Below are positions 26,242 to 36,201 of a stretch of DNA of 40,998 nucleotides, piece by piece; within the stretch, counting starts at the first letter, position 1; each line of letters opens with the position of its first letter. Source of the stretch: Rhodospirillales bacterium (lineage in GTDB: Bacteria; Pseudomonadota; Alphaproteobacteria; Rhodospirillales; UBA2165). The position numbers and the translations under genes are program-made. Location: positions 1 to 40,998 of the forward strand of contig DUBF01000025.1 of the NCBI GenBank assembly GCA_012960465.1. Reading direction: 5' to 3'. The notes beneath the pieces are model-generated. The model was given only the letters and a program-made list of their open reading frames with translations. It had not been told where the DNA came from and did no database searches.

Positions 26242-26272
26242 AAACTATTCGGTAAACCAACCGAAGACACGA

Positions 26273-27352
26273 CTATATTAGACCCGCAAGAGGCGAAGAT
26301 GGATCGGCATATTTTTTTCTCGGCATACGGCCAGCTAAATAAGCTAAGCGTCCTGCATCGACACCAGCTTTCATCGCGCGCGCCATTTTGATTGGATCTT
26401 TAGCCCCAGCGATTGCCGTATTCATTAAAACTCCATCACAACCCAGCTCCATGGCTATCGCTGCATCTGACGCCGTCCCTACTCCAGCATCAATTAAAAC
26501 TGGTACTGCAGATTGCTCTTTAATCAAACGGATAGTAACAGGATTTTGAACGCCTAAACCCGACCCTATAGGTGCTGCCAATGGCATAATAGCATGGCAA
26601 CCCAAATCCTCTAAACGTTTAGCCATGATTGGATCATCACTACAATAAACCATCACCTTAAAATCTTCTCTAAGAAGAATTTCTGCCGCCTCAAGCGTCT
26701 CAATCATTTTAGGATAAAGCGTTTTTTCATCACCTAAAACTTCAAGTTTTACTAAATCCCAGCCGCCGGCCTCTCGGGCGAGACGTAGTGTTCTGACTGC
26801 ATCATCAGCAGTGAAACAGCCTGCGGTATTTGGTAAATATGTATATTTTTTAGGATCAACAAAATCAACTAACATAGGCTGACCAGGGTCCGTAATATTT
26901 ACGCGACGAACGGCCACCGTAACAATCTCAGCTCCAGAGGCTTCGATCGCTGCTGCGGTTTCATCAAAGTCTTTATATTTTCCAGTCCCGACCAGCAACC
27001 GAGAGCAAAACGTGCGGCCCGCGACTTCGAAAGTATCCTCATTTTCTTTTTCAACTAAACTATTTTTCATTCTATTTTCTTCACTGTCGCGAGATCCTCC
27101 ACCAATGAAATGTACTATTTCAAATTTATCCCCTTCTACCAGTAAAACATCATTATATTGAGATTTTGGGACAATCTCCATATTTCTTTCCACTGCTACT
27201 TTACGGCCATCAAGGCCTAAATTGCCTAAGAGTTGCTCAACGGTCTTTAATCCGTCCACACTCAGTTGTTCACCATTTATAATTACATTCATAGATTTTC
27301 CATTACTCAAATATTTTGAAATACATATATTATTATGTGTTGCCATTTCCAA
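26273..27352 (-). CDS. thiG: ThiS-ThiG fusion, sulfur carrier plus thiazole synthase
   Basis: Residues 21-88 ([20 protein letters not shown] to IVHFIGGGS) are ThiS, the ubiquitin-like sulfur carrier. Residues 105-355 are ThiG, the thiazole-phosphate synthase of thiamine biosynthesis: [63 protein letters not shown] and [20 protein letters not shown]. The start may be the ATG at 27292 (residue 21), which has GGAAAA upstream, rather than 27352. Free ThiS needs a C-terminal Gly-Gly to be adenylated and thiocarboxylated; here GGG is internal. Fusions of this kind are annotated in other genomes. No other thi gene is in the window and no TPP riboswitch is visible upstream. Confidence 0.92.
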   Translation of the reverse strand: MEMATHNNICISKYLSNGKSMNVIINGEQLSVDGLKTVEQLLGNLGLDGRKVAVERNMEIVPKSQYNDVLLVEGDKFEIVHFIGGGSRDSEENRMKNSLVEKENEDTFEVAGRTFCSRLLVGTGKYKDFDETAAAIEASGAEIVTVAVRRVNITDPGQPMLVDFVDPKKYTYLPNTAGCFTADDAVRTLRLAREAGGWDLVKLEVLGDEKTLYPKMIETLEAAEILLREDFKVMVYCSDDPIMAKRLEDLGCHAIMPLAAPIGSGLGVQNPVTIRLIKEQSAVPVLIDAGVGTASDAAIAMELGCDGVLMNTAIAGAKDPIKMARAMKAGVDAGRLAYLAGRMPRKKYADPSSPLAGLI

Positions 27353-27476
27353 GCTTTCAACCGGATTTAAATACTAGATCTACAATAATACATAAATTAA
27401 TGGGTTATTCATTGGTCTCGTTTAATTTTGTTTTTAATCTATACCATGCTAAAAATGCGGTATCTCTAGGGTACAA

Positions 27477-27917
27477 ATGATGAAGAAATGCATATTAATT
27501 TTAAATGGTCCTAATCTAAATATGTTAGGATCTCGTGAACCGGAGTTCTATGGCGATCAGACCCTTGGCGATATTGAAAAAATTTGTGCCGACCAGGCAT
27601 CAAAACTTGGCCTTTCAATTGATTTTCGTAACAGTAATTCTGAGGGTGAATTGGTCGATTGGATCCAACAATCAAAAAATAACCATGTCGCAATTATTTT
27701 AAATGCAGGGGCCTATACTCATACCTCCATCGCGATTTTAGATGCCCTACGAACAACAAATCTCCCGATCGTTGAAGTACACCTGTCTAATATTTTCCAA
27801 AGGGAAGAGTACAGGCACGTTTCATTTGTTTCCCAAGTGGCCGACGGCGTTATTTGTGGTTTTGGTAGCCAAGGCTATAAACTTGCAATAGATGCTACAG
27901 CCAAACTAATATCTTAG
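27477..27917 (+). CDS. aroQ: 3-dehydroquinate dehydratase, type II
   Basis: This enzyme of the shikimate pathway dehydrates 3-dehydroquinate to 3-dehydroshikimate. The 146-residue sequence has LILNGPNLNMLGSREPEFYG at the N-terminus (catalytic Tyr in EFYG), NSNSEGELVDWIQ near residue 53, ILNAGAYTHTSIAILDAL near 76 and VEVHLSNIFQREEYRHVSF near 100 (catalytic His). It is a dodecameric cytosolic enzyme in the family. It is divergent from thiSG. In most alphaproteobacteria it is followed by accB-accC and then aat; here aat comes directly after 78 bp. Confidence 0.97.
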   Translation: MMKKCILILNGPNLNMLGSREPEFYGDQTLGDIEKICADQASKLGLSIDFRNSNSEGELVDWIQQSKNNHVAIILNAGAYTHTSIAILDALRTTNLPIVEVHLSNIFQREEYRHVSFVSQVADGVICGFGSQGYKLAIDATAKLIS

Positions 27918-27995
27918 ATCAAAGTTTTTGAACTAATTTCTGGGCTTTAATTACTTGTTTATCGACAATCATCAAAATAAATTAAGACTGTCACG

Positions 27996-28682
27996 ATGAC
28001 AAATCCAAAAAATGTATCTCCGAAACAAATTAAACTAACACCGGAAATTATCTTGCAAGCCTATTCCGTGGGCATATTTCCAATGGCAAAAAGCCGTCAT
28101 GATAATGAATTATTTTGGGTTGATCCGGAGCTGCGAGGTGTCATCCCCCTTGATGGGCTGCTTGTTTCACGGAGTTTAAAAAAACAGGTGCGCCATAATA
28201 AATTTAATATCCGCTATAACACTGATTTCAAAGGCATTATAATGAGATGTGCCGAACAAACCAAAGGCCGACATGAGACATGGATCAACGACAAAATCAT
28301 AGCTCTATATACCCAGTTATTTAAGGAAGGTTATGTTCAAACAGTGGAATGCTGGCAAGACGAGGAACTCGTTGGTGGTCTGTATGGCATATCACTTAAA
28401 GGGGCTTTCTTTGGTGAAAGTATGTTTTCTCATGAATCGAACGCGAGCAAAATTGCTTTGATTCACTTAATCGCCCGCCTCAATGAAGATGGATTTGCCT
28501 TACTCGACACGCAGTTTACTACAGATCATTTAATTAGTCTCGGAGCCATTGAAATTTCTCGTAGCAACTACCTGGATCAACTTGATAAGGCTTTGTTGAT
28601 AAACACAAAATTCAATACTCACGGCTCCGAACTTTCTCACCAAATTTACATTGAGAAACTTTTAAGTAACAAGCTTAGGTAG
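27996..28682 (+). CDS. aat: Leucyl/phenylalanyl-tRNA-protein transferase
   Basis: Aat adds Leu or Phe from tRNA to proteins with N-terminal Arg or Lys, marking them for ClpS/ClpAP degradation. The 228 residues include AYSVGIFPMAKSRHDNELFW near 22, DPELRGVIPLDGL near 43, GLYGISLKGAFFGESMFSHE near 128, ASKIALIHLI near 151 and DTQFTTDHLISLGA near 171. The length is standard for alphaproteobacteria. It converges with the DUF2155 gene, with 5 bp between stops. Confidence 0.96.
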   Translation: MTNPKNVSPKQIKLTPEIILQAYSVGIFPMAKSRHDNELFWVDPELRGVIPLDGLLVSRSLKKQVRHNKFNIRYNTDFKGIIMRCAEQTKGRHETWINDKIIALYTQLFKEGYVQTVECWQDEELVGGLYGISLKGAFFGESMFSHESNASKIALIHLIARLNEDGFALLDTQFTTDHLISLGAIEISRSNYLDQLDKALLINTKFNTHGSELSHQIYIEKLLSNKLR

Positions 28683-28687
28683 CGAGT

Positions 28688-29080
28688 TTATTTTTTTAAA
28701 CCACGCCGACTATCCTTACAGTCCAAGACCCAAACATCATAAACAGGATGCTCCATTGCGGCCAAGGCGGGGCTCGAGGCAAACATCCAACCGCGGTAAA
28801 CACTCATTGTCAATTCTCCGGGACGTACTTCCCAAACGTCTATGAATGCCGCACTTTCTGGAGTTTCTTCTGGAGGACGTTTATCACATTTCCTAACAAT
28901 AATCTCGAGTGTACCAAATTTTACAGTGGCATCTATGGGAGCATTAAACGTGGAAACTCTCGCTGTAACTTTATCCAAGCCTTGCAATACTGCTATATCA
29001 AATTGGACCGCTCCAGCCACGGGTACATTACCAGTCACCAAAACAACGACAAATATAGCTAGAATCAATAAATTTTTCAT
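28688..29080 (-). CDS. DUF2155 family periplasmic protein
   Basis: This 130-residue product has a clear Sec signal peptide (MKNLLILAIFVVVLVTG..., cleavage probably after VAGA near residue 24). The mature part carries the DUF2155 pattern: AVLQGLDKVTARVSTFNAPI, FGTLEIIVRKCDKRPPEE, FIDVWE and YRGWMFASSPALAAMEHPVY, then DVWVLDC. Two cysteines (near residues 64 and 122) could form a disulfide. The family's function is unknown. It commonly lies between aat and the NDUFA12-like gene in alphaproteobacteria, as here, 66 bp downstream of the latter. Confidence 0.9.
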   Translation of the reverse strand: MKNLLILAIFVVVLVTGNVPVAGAVQFDIAVLQGLDKVTARVSTFNAPIDATVKFGTLEIIVRKCDKRPPEETPESAAFIDVWEVRPGELTMSVYRGWMFASSPALAAMEHPVYDVWVLDCKDSRRGLKK

Positions 29081-29146
29081 AAAAGATAATTCCTTTTAAA
29101 AGAAAACATACAGGAAACACCTTCTTCCATAAAATCCACTCTTGTA

Positions 29147-29506
29147 TTATTTCTCTGGCGCCCACGCTTCATAATCGCCGGCAACCTTATTGCGCTGGCC
29201 ACCCTTATACTCATGTCCGGCTGGTAGATAGGCGTCAGACGTTCCAGTTAAGTTAGGCATATGAGTTTGTTGCCAAGAGCGCGATTTAGCTGCAGCTTCA
29301 GTCAATGGTTCTTCAACGGTATGGTGCAACCATATATGCCATTCAGCTGGAACTTTGGAAGCTTCAGCAAGACCGTAGTAAACTACCCAACGGCGCTCGC
29401 GTTTATTTAGCTTCCTGCCTCTACCCCGATAATAACGGTTGCCAAATTGGTCTACGCCAACAAGTATACCATTAAATAAAGTATATAACCAAGTTCCCAA
29501 ATTCAT
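29147..29506 (-). CDS. NDUFA12-like complex I accessory subunit
   Basis: This 119-residue protein is homologous to the mitochondrial 17.2-kDa NDUFA12 subunit, an alphaproteobacterial supernumerary subunit of respiratory complex I. Recognisable parts are VGVDQFGNRYYRGRGRKLNK near residue 17, RERRWVVYYGLAEASKVPAE near 36 and WHIWLHHTVEEPLTEA near 56, then a basic tail with HEYKGGQRNKVAGDYEAWAP. It has no membrane segment and should sit on the cytoplasmic arm. Upstream, 29507-29701 holds the divergent promoter region with the TPR gene. Confidence 0.93.
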   Translation of the reverse strand: MNLGTWLYTLFNGILVGVDQFGNRYYRGRGRKLNKRERRWVVYYGLAEASKVPAEWHIWLHHTVEEPLTEAAAKSRSWQQTHMPNLTGTSDAYLPAGHEYKGGQRNKVAGDYEAWAPEK

Positions 29507-29701
29507 ATATTCTTCGCTTCCATGCCAATCAGCTAAATTTATCTTAATTCGCTATAACTTACTCACTTGAATACATCCCACCCTTTATCAAATGAAACTA
29601 ACGACGGCCTAAGTCAACAAGAATGCGAAAACTTTAATAAATTTCAGTTAATATACTAAACAACTGGTTCTTGCCTAGTCTTAAGCTTACCGTTACAAAA
29701 T

Positions 29702-31288
29702 TTGATGACCAAGAAAATAATCCAAGCTTCAGAACGCCTAGTTTCGAAGGCTCGACAATGCGAAAAACAAAGCGACTGGCAATCAGCCATAACTTTTTAT
29801 AGATCCGCTTTAAAGCTTAGACCAAATTACGTTGAAGTCCACCATAATTTAGCAATTGCCCTTCGCCATGATGGGCAGGGGGAAAGAGCCTTAACCTCTG
29901 CCCGAGTCGCAGCAAAAATAGCTCCTGAACATCCAACAGTACATTTTTCACTTGGCGTTTCTTTAGAACAAATGGGAAGAACTACCGATGCTATAGACGC
30001 GTATGAAAAGTCAGTCAAACTCCGCCCCGATTATATCGCTGCATTAAGCAATTTAGGGCGATTATTAGAACTTCAAGGTAAAACGATAGAAGCAATAAGC
30101 GTTTTAGAACGAGCTTTAGCGATAGCACCAAGCTCTACAGAAGCCATTGTAAATCTGTCAAACACCTACCTTTCGGCTGGTAAACCACAGAAGACAATAG
30201 ATCTACTTCAATCACTCATTACAGGCGATACAGAAAAATCTGACGCTTCCTTGGCTTTAGCCTTCAATAGCCTTGGGGTCGCCAATCATATTCTCGACAA
30301 CAAAAATCACGCTATAAGGTATTTCAGAAAAGCTATAGAAAAGATACCGCATTTTGCCGAAGCTCATGAAAATTTAGCCCAAACATTGCTTTTCCAAGGC
30401 GAGTATAAAAAGGCTTGGGTTGAATATGAATGGCGTTGGCAAAACCAAAGTAATGCACAGTCTAAACGACGGTTCAATGGTGTCTCTTGGAACGGCGAGA
30501 AACTCCTTAACAAGACTTTACTGGTCCATGCCGAACAAGGATCCGGCGATGTTATCCAGTTTGCACGGTTTCTTTCCATGATTGATATTCAAGACGGAAA
30601 ACTGATTTTAGCCTGTGATACCCCTCTGATTGATCTACTGTCAACACTATCGTCTGTTGACAAAGTAATAAACATAAATGAAAAACTACCGGCCTATGAC
30701 AGACACGTTCCGTTACTTAGTCTTCCGCGCATTTTAAGTATTTCAGGAACTAATATTCCAAGTTCACCTTATCTATCGGCTAAACCTAGCCATGTGATAG
30801 ATGACACAGATAAAATTAAGATTGGTATTACTTGGGCGGGAAAGCCTCGACACCAATCTGATCCTTATCGCAACAGGTCTTGTTCAATAGATGCGTTTAA
30901 ACCCCTACTGAGGATTTCTGGGATTGAATTGTATAGCCTTCAAACAGGGCCAAATAAGACTGAGCTGAAAAAAATAAATGAGGCAAATTCAATTAAAGAC
31001 CTTAGTAACAATATCCGATCATTCGAGGACACAGCTGCACTAATTTATAACCTTGATCTGGTGATTACAATTGATACGGCAATGGCTCATTTAGCGGGTT
31101 CACTTGGCAAAACGGTATGGATTTTACTCGCAAAAAGCTCAGATTGGCGATGGAATGTGAAGCACGAAAAGAAAAATATTTGGTATCCAACCGCCCGGAT
31201 ATTCAAACAAAAATCCGAAGGAAATTGGTTTGAACCATTAGATGATTTGACTAGGGAAATAAAAAAATTGATTCCCTCAATTCGATAA
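29702..31288 (+). CDS. TPR repeat protein with GT9-like glycosyltransferase domain
   Basis: Of 528 residues, the first 240 or so are TPR repeats (YRSALKLRPNYVEVHHNLAI and IDAYEKSVKLRPDYIAALSN, among others). A linker QTLLFQGEYKKAWVEYEWRW leads to a GT-B half-domain: KTLLVHAEQGSGDVIQFARF near 273, KIGITWAGKPRHQSDPYRNR near 374 and VITIDTAMAHLAGSLGKTVW near 456. The last resembles the DT.MAHLA motif of heptosyltransferases (GT9). Such TPR-glycosyltransferase proteins are common in Rhodospirillales and may modify flagellin or surface glycans, but no target is indicated here. It is not closely related to the TPR/GT41 protein at 24247-26241. Confidence 0.83.
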   Translation: MMTKKIIQASERLVSKARQCEKQSDWQSAITFYRSALKLRPNYVEVHHNLAIALRHDGQGERALTSARVAAKIAPEHPTVHFSLGVSLEQMGRTTDAIDAYEKSVKLRPDYIAALSNLGRLLELQGKTIEAISVLERALAIAPSSTEAIVNLSNTYLSAGKPQKTIDLLQSLITGDTEKSDASLALAFNSLGVANHILDNKNHAIRYFRKAIEKIPHFAEAHENLAQTLLFQGEYKKAWVEYEWRWQNQSNAQSKRRFNGVSWNGEKLLNKTLLVHAEQGSGDVIQFARFLSMIDIQDGKLILACDTPLIDLLSTLSSVDKVININEKLPAYDRHVPLLSLPRILSISGTNIPSSPYLSAKPSHVIDDTDKIKIGITWAGKPRHQSDPYRNRSCSIDAFKPLLRISGIELYSLQTGPNKTELKKINEANSIKDLSNNIRSFEDTAALIYNLDLVITIDTAMAHLAGSLGKTVWILLAKSSDWRWNVKHEKKNIWYPTARIFKQKSEGNWFEPLDDLTREIKKLIPSIR

Positions 31289-31486
31289 ATTTAGTCCGAA
31301 TAATATAATCCACCTAGCCCTTTAATTATAAACTAAAATATGTATTTATGCTGATAAGATACTGTTAAATATCAATAAAGTTGTCCACAATTAGTGGTTG
31401 TGTTAATTAAATAATTCTAACTCATTGATTCATATATATTTTTGTTTGCTATAATCTCAATATGGAAATTTATTACACCTAAATAA

Positions 31487-31496
31487 CAATATATTG
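31487..31496. promoter_or_regulatory. Candidate NrdR box upstream of nrdJ
   Basis: CAATATATTG is a perfect 10-bp palindrome that fits the NrdR-box core (C-W-A-T-A-T-A-T-W-G) as I know it. It lies 165 bp before the nrdJ ATG and about 30 bp after a TATAAT hexamer (31450-31455). NrdR represses ribonucleotide reductase operons. NrdR sites usually occur in pairs about three helical turns apart, and I do not see a clear second box. Confidence 0.4.
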
Positions 31497-31508
31497 ATAT
31501 TTCTCCTT

Positions 31509-31541
31509 GCACCAAAAATTCAGCAGGTCTAGATTTGGTGC
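31509..31541 (+). other. Leader hairpin upstream of nrdJ
   Basis: GCACCAAA (31509-31516) pairs perfectly with TTTGGTGC (31534-31541) around a 17-base loop containing AGCAGGTCTAGA. It lies in the likely nrdJ 5' leader, downstream of the candidate NrdR box. There is no T run, so it is not a terminator. The rest of 31289-31660 shows no gene and no cobalamin riboswitch that I can recognise. Confidence 0.4.
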
Positions 31542-31660
31542 TTCAACAAAAACACTTATACTCAATGTTGTGCCTGTTGATAGTTATGCTAACAGTACTG
31601 AAGTTGAAGACTATTTAAGATTTATATAGTTTATTATACCAGATAGGCCTCGGGGAATAC

Positions 31661-34600
31661 ATGCAAATACCACGTAATTTTACTACAAAAAAATCGGGAC
31701 CATACGCAGAGATAGAATTCCGTAAAACCAGCAGTGAGATCCGTAATCCAGACGGAACTATAGTATTTTCTCACGAAAATATCGAAGTGCCGGCTGATTG
31801 GTCGCAAGTCGCGTGTGATGTTTTAGCACAAAAATATTTCAGAAAAGCAGGTATCCCCAACTTCTCAATAAAAGTAGAAGAAAATGATGTGCCATCTTGG
31901 TTGTGGCGCAGTATCCCAAATGAAAAAAAACTTGCCAAACTACCAAAAAAAGAACAATTCAGAGGCGAAAACAGCGCTCAAGAAGTTTTCCACCGCCTAG
32001 CTGGCACTTGGACATATTGGGGATGGAAGGCTGGTTATTTCGATAGCGAAGAGGATGCTCTAGCATATTATGAAGAGATGCTGCACATGCTTTGTAAACA
32101 AATGTGCGCTCCGAATTCTCCTCAGTTTTTTAATACCGGGTTAAACTGGGCCTATGGGATTGATGGTCCATCTCAAGGGCATCACTATGTTGATTTTAAA
32201 TCAGGAGAACTCGTCCGCTCCAAATCATCTTATGAACACCCTCAGCCACACGCCTGCTTCATTCAAAGTATCGATGATGATCTAGTTAATAATGGCGGTA
32301 TTATGGACCTTTGGGTCCGCGAGGCCCGTCTATTTAAGTATGGTTCTGGGACTGGCACTAACTTTTCAAATCTACGCGGCGAAAATGAACCGTTGTCTGG
32401 GGGAGGCAAATCGTCGGGGGTAATGAGTTTTCTTAAAATTGGCGACCGTGCCGCCGGTGCGATTAAATCTGGCGGCACAACAAGACGAGCTGCAAAAATG
32501 GTAATCTTGGATGCAGATCACCCGGATATCGAGAACTTCATAAACTGGAAAGTTAAAGAAGAACAGAAAGTTGCCGCATTGGTTGCTGGATCGAAAGCTG
32601 CTCACATAAATCTTAATGCCGTTTTGGCAGCCTGCCAAGAAGGTGATACCGAGGAACGTTTTGATCCTCGTAAAAATAGTTCTTTAAAAAAAGCAGTGAT
32701 TTCTGCTCGTAAAGCCATGCTTCCAAATAATTATATTCAAAGGACCATTGACTACGCCAAACAAGGCTTCACAGAGATAGAATTCGATTCCTACGATACG
32801 GATTGGGACTCCGAGGCTTATTTAACCGTCGCCGGACAGAACTCGAACAATACTGTTCGTGTGACAGATGAATTTTTACGGGCTGTTGAAGAAGGAGAAA
32901 ATTGGAACCTTATTCAACGAAAAGATGGTAAAATTGCTCGAACTATCAACGCACGTGATTTATGGGGTAAGATTGGTGCGGCTGCATGGTCATGCGCTGA
33001 TCCAGGGCTCCAGTATGATACAACGATCAATGATTGGCATACTTGCTCTAATACGGACCGAATCTATGCCTCAAACCCCTGTTCAGAATATATGTTCCTA
33101 GATAATACAGCGTGCAATCTTGCCTCTCTAAACCTAAAAGCTTTTCAAGATAAAGACGGTGTTTTTGATGGCGTGGCATTTTCCTATGCCACACGACTGT
33201 GGACTATAAATCTAGAAATAGCAGTTTTGATGGCACAATACCCTTCTCCTGAAATTGCCCAATTATCATATGAATATAGAACCTTAGGTCTTGGTTTTGC
33301 CAATATTGGCGGCCTTTTGATGTCAATGGGTATTGCCTATGACAGCAAAAAAGGTCGTACATTATGCGCCGCAATTACAGCATTAATGACGGGAATATCT
33401 TATAAAACATCTGCTGAAATGGCTTCTCAATTAGGGCCATTCCCAGGTTACAGTTCTAATGAAGAACCCATGCTAAGGGTTATCCGAAATCATCGCCGAG
33501 CAGCCATGGGCGAAACTAGAAAATACGAGGACCTAGCTGTTTTGCCCGTTCCACTGAAAGACAGTGAACACGTGCCAACGCAAAGCCTAATAAAAATGGC
33601 CCGCCAATCCTGGGACGATGCTCTAAAGTTGGGAGAAAACCATGGTTATAGAAACGCTCAGGTGACCGTTATTGCCCCAACCGGAACAATTGGTTTGGTG
33701 ATGGATTGTGATACTACGGGTATTGAACCCGACTTTGCATTAGTGAAATTTAAGAAACTTGCTGGCGGTGGATATTTTAAAATTATCAATCATACCGTGC
33801 CTGTCGCGTTAAAGAAGCTTGGCTACACAAAAGGACAAATTGAAGAGATTATTCAATACGCCGTTGGACATGGAACACTAAGTGGCGCTCCTTCTATCAG
33901 CCATGAAGCATTGCTAGAGAAAGGTTTCTCCGACGAAGCAATAACGCTATTAGAAAAAGCTCTTGGCGATGCATTTGATATTAAATTTGTGTTCAATAAA
34001 TGGACGCTAGGCTCTGATTTTTGCGAGAAATTGCTTGGCTTTACACCAGAACAACTCGATGGCATAGCCTTTGATATGCTATCAGAGCTTGGCTTCTCCA
34101 GAGAGGATATCGCAACAGCGAATAACTTTGTTTGCGGTGCCATGACGTTAGAGGGGGCACCAGGGCTAGAGAAAGCACATCTGGCAGTCTTCGACTGTGC
34201 CAACCCCTGTGGGCGAATGGGTAAGCGCTATTTATCTATAGAAAGCCACATTCGAATGTTAGCTGCTTCCCAACCATTCATTTCAGGAAGTATTTCTAAA
34301 ACAATAAATATGTCAAATTCAGCTACGATTGAGGATTGCAAAGATGCCTATATGTTATCCTGGAAGCTTGGATTAAAGGCGAACGCATTATACCGAGATG
34401 GATCAAAACTCTCTCAACCGTTAAATGCTCAGTTCCTTGAAGATGACGATATAATAGAAAATATTTCAGAACAGCCCGCCACAGTTAAAGCTGAAAGAAT
34501 AGCTGAGCGGGTTATTAAACAATACATGGCTAAACGCCTTCGTTTGCCGGATCGTCGCAAGGGCTACACACAAAAAGCAACAGTCGGCGGCCATAAGGTA

Positions 34601-35320
34601 TATTTGAGAACCGGTGAGTATGAAGATGGTCGTGTTGGTGAAATTTTTATCGATATGCACAAAGAAGGCGCCGCATTTAGAAGTCTTATGAATAACTTTG
34701 CAATCGCCGTGTCGATCGCATTGCAATATGGCGTGCCAATGGAAGAATTCGTTGAGGCCTTCACTTTTACTCGTTTTGAACCGTCTGGTATGGTTGAGGG
34801 CAATGATTCAATCAAGATGTCAACCTCAATTTTAGATTATCTCTTTCGCGAATTGGCCGTTTCATACCTTGGACGCAACGATCTAGCTCATGTTCAGCCA
34901 GATGACCTTATGCCTGATAGCATCGGTCGTGGAGAAGGAGAGGAAGACATCCTAAGTTCAGCTACACAAAAAGTTATGGAACGCCTTACCAGTCAAGGCT
35001 TTATCCGTTCAAGTTCAGTTGCGGCAAATATTAAGGCTCGCCCGAACGGCCCCACAATGGAAGCCACACCAAATAAAGAATCGCTGATGGTAACCGATAA
35101 TAATCTTGCTGTCGCACTGCGCAGTCCCAACACAGTTCAAGAAGATTCTATCTCAACTAAACCAACCAAAACGCCTAACACACAAACGGATCAAGTAAAA
35201 GAAGCACGCATGAAAGGGTATGAGGGTGATGCTTGCGGTGACTGCGGTAATTTTACCCTTGTTAGAAATGGTACGTGTCTAAAATGTAACACCTGTGGGG
35301 CAACCAGTGGATGCTCGTAA
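31661..35320 (+). CDS. nrdJ: Adenosylcobalamin-dependent (class II) ribonucleotide reductase
   Basis: This 1,219-residue enzyme reduces ribonucleotides to deoxyribonucleotides using adenosylcobalamin. Active-site residues are visible: C199 in [11 protein letters not shown], then N472-P-C474-S-E476 (the N-x-C-x-E triad) and [10 protein letters not shown] just after (partner cysteine). [20 protein letters not shown] near residue 670 is the phosphate-binding region. Residues 950-1100 form a C-terminal accessory domain. The end, [20 protein letters not shown] then [10 protein letters not shown], is the cysteine-rich tail that in this family re-reduces the active site and may bind zinc. GGGGA lies 6 bp before the ATG. 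No class I RNR is in the window, so this may be the main RNR and would make the cell dependent on B12. Confidence 0.96.
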   Translation: MQIPRNFTTKKSGPYAEIEFRKTSSEIRNPDGTIVFSHENIEVPADWSQVACDVLAQKYFRKAGIPNFSIKVEENDVPSWLWRSIPNEKKLAKLPKKEQFRGENSAQEVFHRLAGTWTYWGWKAGYFDSEEDALAYYEEMLHMLCKQMCAPNSPQFFNTGLNWAYGIDGPSQGHHYVDFKSGELVRSKSSYEHPQPHACFIQSIDDDLVNNGGIMDLWVREARLFKYGSGTGTNFSNLRGENEPLSGGGKSSGVMSFLKIGDRAAGAIKSGGTTRRAAKMVILDADHPDIENFINWKVKEEQKVAALVAGSKAAHINLNAVLAACQEGDTEERFDPRKNSSLKKAVISARKAMLPNNYIQRTIDYAKQGFTEIEFDSYDTDWDSEAYLTVAGQNSNNTVRVTDEFLRAVEEGENWNLIQRKDGKIARTINARDLWGKIGAAAWSCADPGLQYDTTINDWHTCSNTDRIYASNPCSEYMFLDNTACNLASLNLKAFQDKDGVFDGVAFSYATRLWTINLEIAVLMAQYPSPEIAQLSYEYRTLGLGFANIGGLLMSMGIAYDSKKGRTLCAAITALMTGISYKTSAEMASQLGPFPGYSSNEEPMLRVIRNHRRAAMGETRKYEDLAVLPVPLKDSEHVPTQSLIKMARQSWDDALKLGENHGYRNAQVTVIAPTGTIGLVMDCDTTGIEPDFALVKFKKLAGGGYFKIINHTVPVALKKLGYTKGQIEEIIQYAVGHGTLSGAPSISHEALLEKGFSDEAITLLEKALGDAFDIKFVFNKWTLGSDFCEKLLGFTPEQLDGIAFDMLSELGFSREDIATANNFVCGAMTLEGAPGLEKAHLAVFDCANPCGRMGKRYLSIESHIRMLAASQPFISGSISKTINMSNSATIEDCKDAYMLSWKLGLKANALYRDGSKLSQPLNAQFLEDDDIIENISEQPATVKAERIAERVIKQYMAKRLRLPDRRKGYTQKATVGGHKVYLRTGEYEDGRVGEIFIDMHKEGAAFRSLMNNFAIAVSIALQYGVPMEEFVEAFTFTRFEPSGMVEGNDSIKMSTSILDYLFRELAVSYLGRNDLAHVQPDDLMPDSIGRGEGEEDILSSATQKVMERLTSQGFIRSSSVAANIKARPNGPTMEATPNKESLMVTDNNLAVALRSPNTVQEDSISTKPTKTPNTQTDQVKEARMKGYEGDACGDCGNFTLVRNGTCLKCNTCGATSGCS

Positions 35321-35438
35321 ATAACTTAAAGTCAATATAGTTAAAATTAATTTTAAAATAGTAGTAATTTATTAATAGAAACTAGTTTAAAAAGGAAATT
35401 AAATTTTTATGAACTGATAAGCTAACCAGAAAAATTAA

Positions 35439-35550
35439 GACTTTCCTGCTAAAATTTCCCTGGAAAGTTCAGAGTTCCTCCCTGGTGAACTAGGGGTGCA
35501 AGGGCGCATAGGCCTGCCAGCCATACTATGTCATTGCACCCCATTTTTTT
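35439..35550 (+). ncRNA. Candidate structured small RNA with terminator
   Basis: Three hairpins follow one another. The first is GACTTTCC/GGAAAGTT (35439-35446 with 35462-35469, one G-U). The second is AGTTC/GAACT (35473-35477 with 35487-35491) with loop CTCCCTGGT. The third is GGGGTGCAA/TTGCACCCC (35493-35501 with 35534-35542), extended inside by GCATAG/CTATGT and GGC/GCC and ending in seven Ts (35544-35550). The last is a convincing intrinsic terminator. The C-rich loop containing CCTCC could pair with Shine-Dalgarno sequences, as in alphaproteobacterial anti-SD sRNAs. It could simply be the nrdJ 3' end. SRP-RNA and tmRNA signatures are absent. The rest of 35321-35733 shows nothing else. 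Confidence 0.5.
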
Positions 35551-35733
35551 GTCTAAGTATAGTTAACAATTAATTTATTCACCTGCCAAGGTTTAACTCT
35601 GCTTTAGTTTTAAACTTGGCGTTCTAAACAACAATATCCTAAAAGAAATATCTGTAATGGTGTTAAAGCATTTACTCTAGAGGTATGCATGTTACTCTTT
35701 ACTTTAAATAGTTGATCGAGAGAGAAATACGGA

Positions 35734-36201
35734 ATGTCTAACAAAATCAATGCGCGCCTTCAGAAACTTGGGATAGAACTGCCAGAGGCACCCGCCCCCG
35801 TCGCAAACTATGTCCCCTACATAACAACAGACAACCTTGTTTTTATATCCGGGCAAATCCCATTCCTTGAGGGAGAGTTAAAATATCCGGGAAAATTAGG
35901 CGAGAACATCTCTGTTGCAGATGCCCAAAAAGCAGCACAACTATGCGGAATAAATCTACTCGCACAGTTGAAAAATGCCTGCGGTGGTGACCTTGACCGG
36001 GTAATTCAAGTCATCAAGCTGAATGGGTTTGTTAATGGAACACCAGACTTTACCGATCAAGCCTTAGTAATCAATGGCACTTCTGATCTCATGTTTGAGG
36101 TCTTTCAGGAAAATGGTAAGCATGCTCGGGCTGCCGTTGGGTGTATTGCCTTACCCTTAGGTGCTGCCGTTGAAGTTGATGCTATTTTTGAGATATCATA
36201 A
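35734..36201 (+). CDS. RidA family protein (YjgF/YER057c/UK114)
   Basis: This 155-residue protein resembles the longer RidA-like branch: LGIELPEAPAPVANYVPYIT near residue 12, FISGQIPFLEGELKYPGKLG near 35, AAQLCGINLLAQLKNACGGD near 70 and HARAAVGCIALPLGAAVEVD near 130. Classical RidA hydrolyses reactive enamine/imine intermediates of amino-acid metabolism using a conserved Arg, which aligns with R132 in KHARAAVG; longer members often have unknown substrates. It overlaps the following VOC gene (TAATG), so the two are co-translated. It begins about 180 bp after the candidate sRNA terminator. Confidence 0.9.
   Translation: MSNKINARLQKLGIELPEAPAPVANYVPYITTDNLVFISGQIPFLEGELKYPGKLGENISVADAQKAAQLCGINLLAQLKNACGGDLDRVIQVIKLNGFVNGTPDFTDQALVINGTSDLMFEVFQENGKHARAAVGCIALPLGAAVEVDAIFEIS

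Noticed and set aside
27353-27476. TPP riboswitch upstream of thiSG
   Set aside because: The CTGAGA and ACCTGA signatures of the THI element are absent from this AT-rich stretch.
31289-31660. Cobalamin riboswitch upstream of the B12-dependent reductase
   Set aside because: No B12-box-like conserved core or the usual long multi-helix layout is visible; only a simple hairpin is present.
35439-35550. SRP RNA, tmRNA or 6S RNA
   Set aside because: No GGTCAGG..GGAAGG..AGCAGCC core of SRP RNA, no tmRNA tag frame, and the shape is three separate hairpins rather than one long 6S-like rod.
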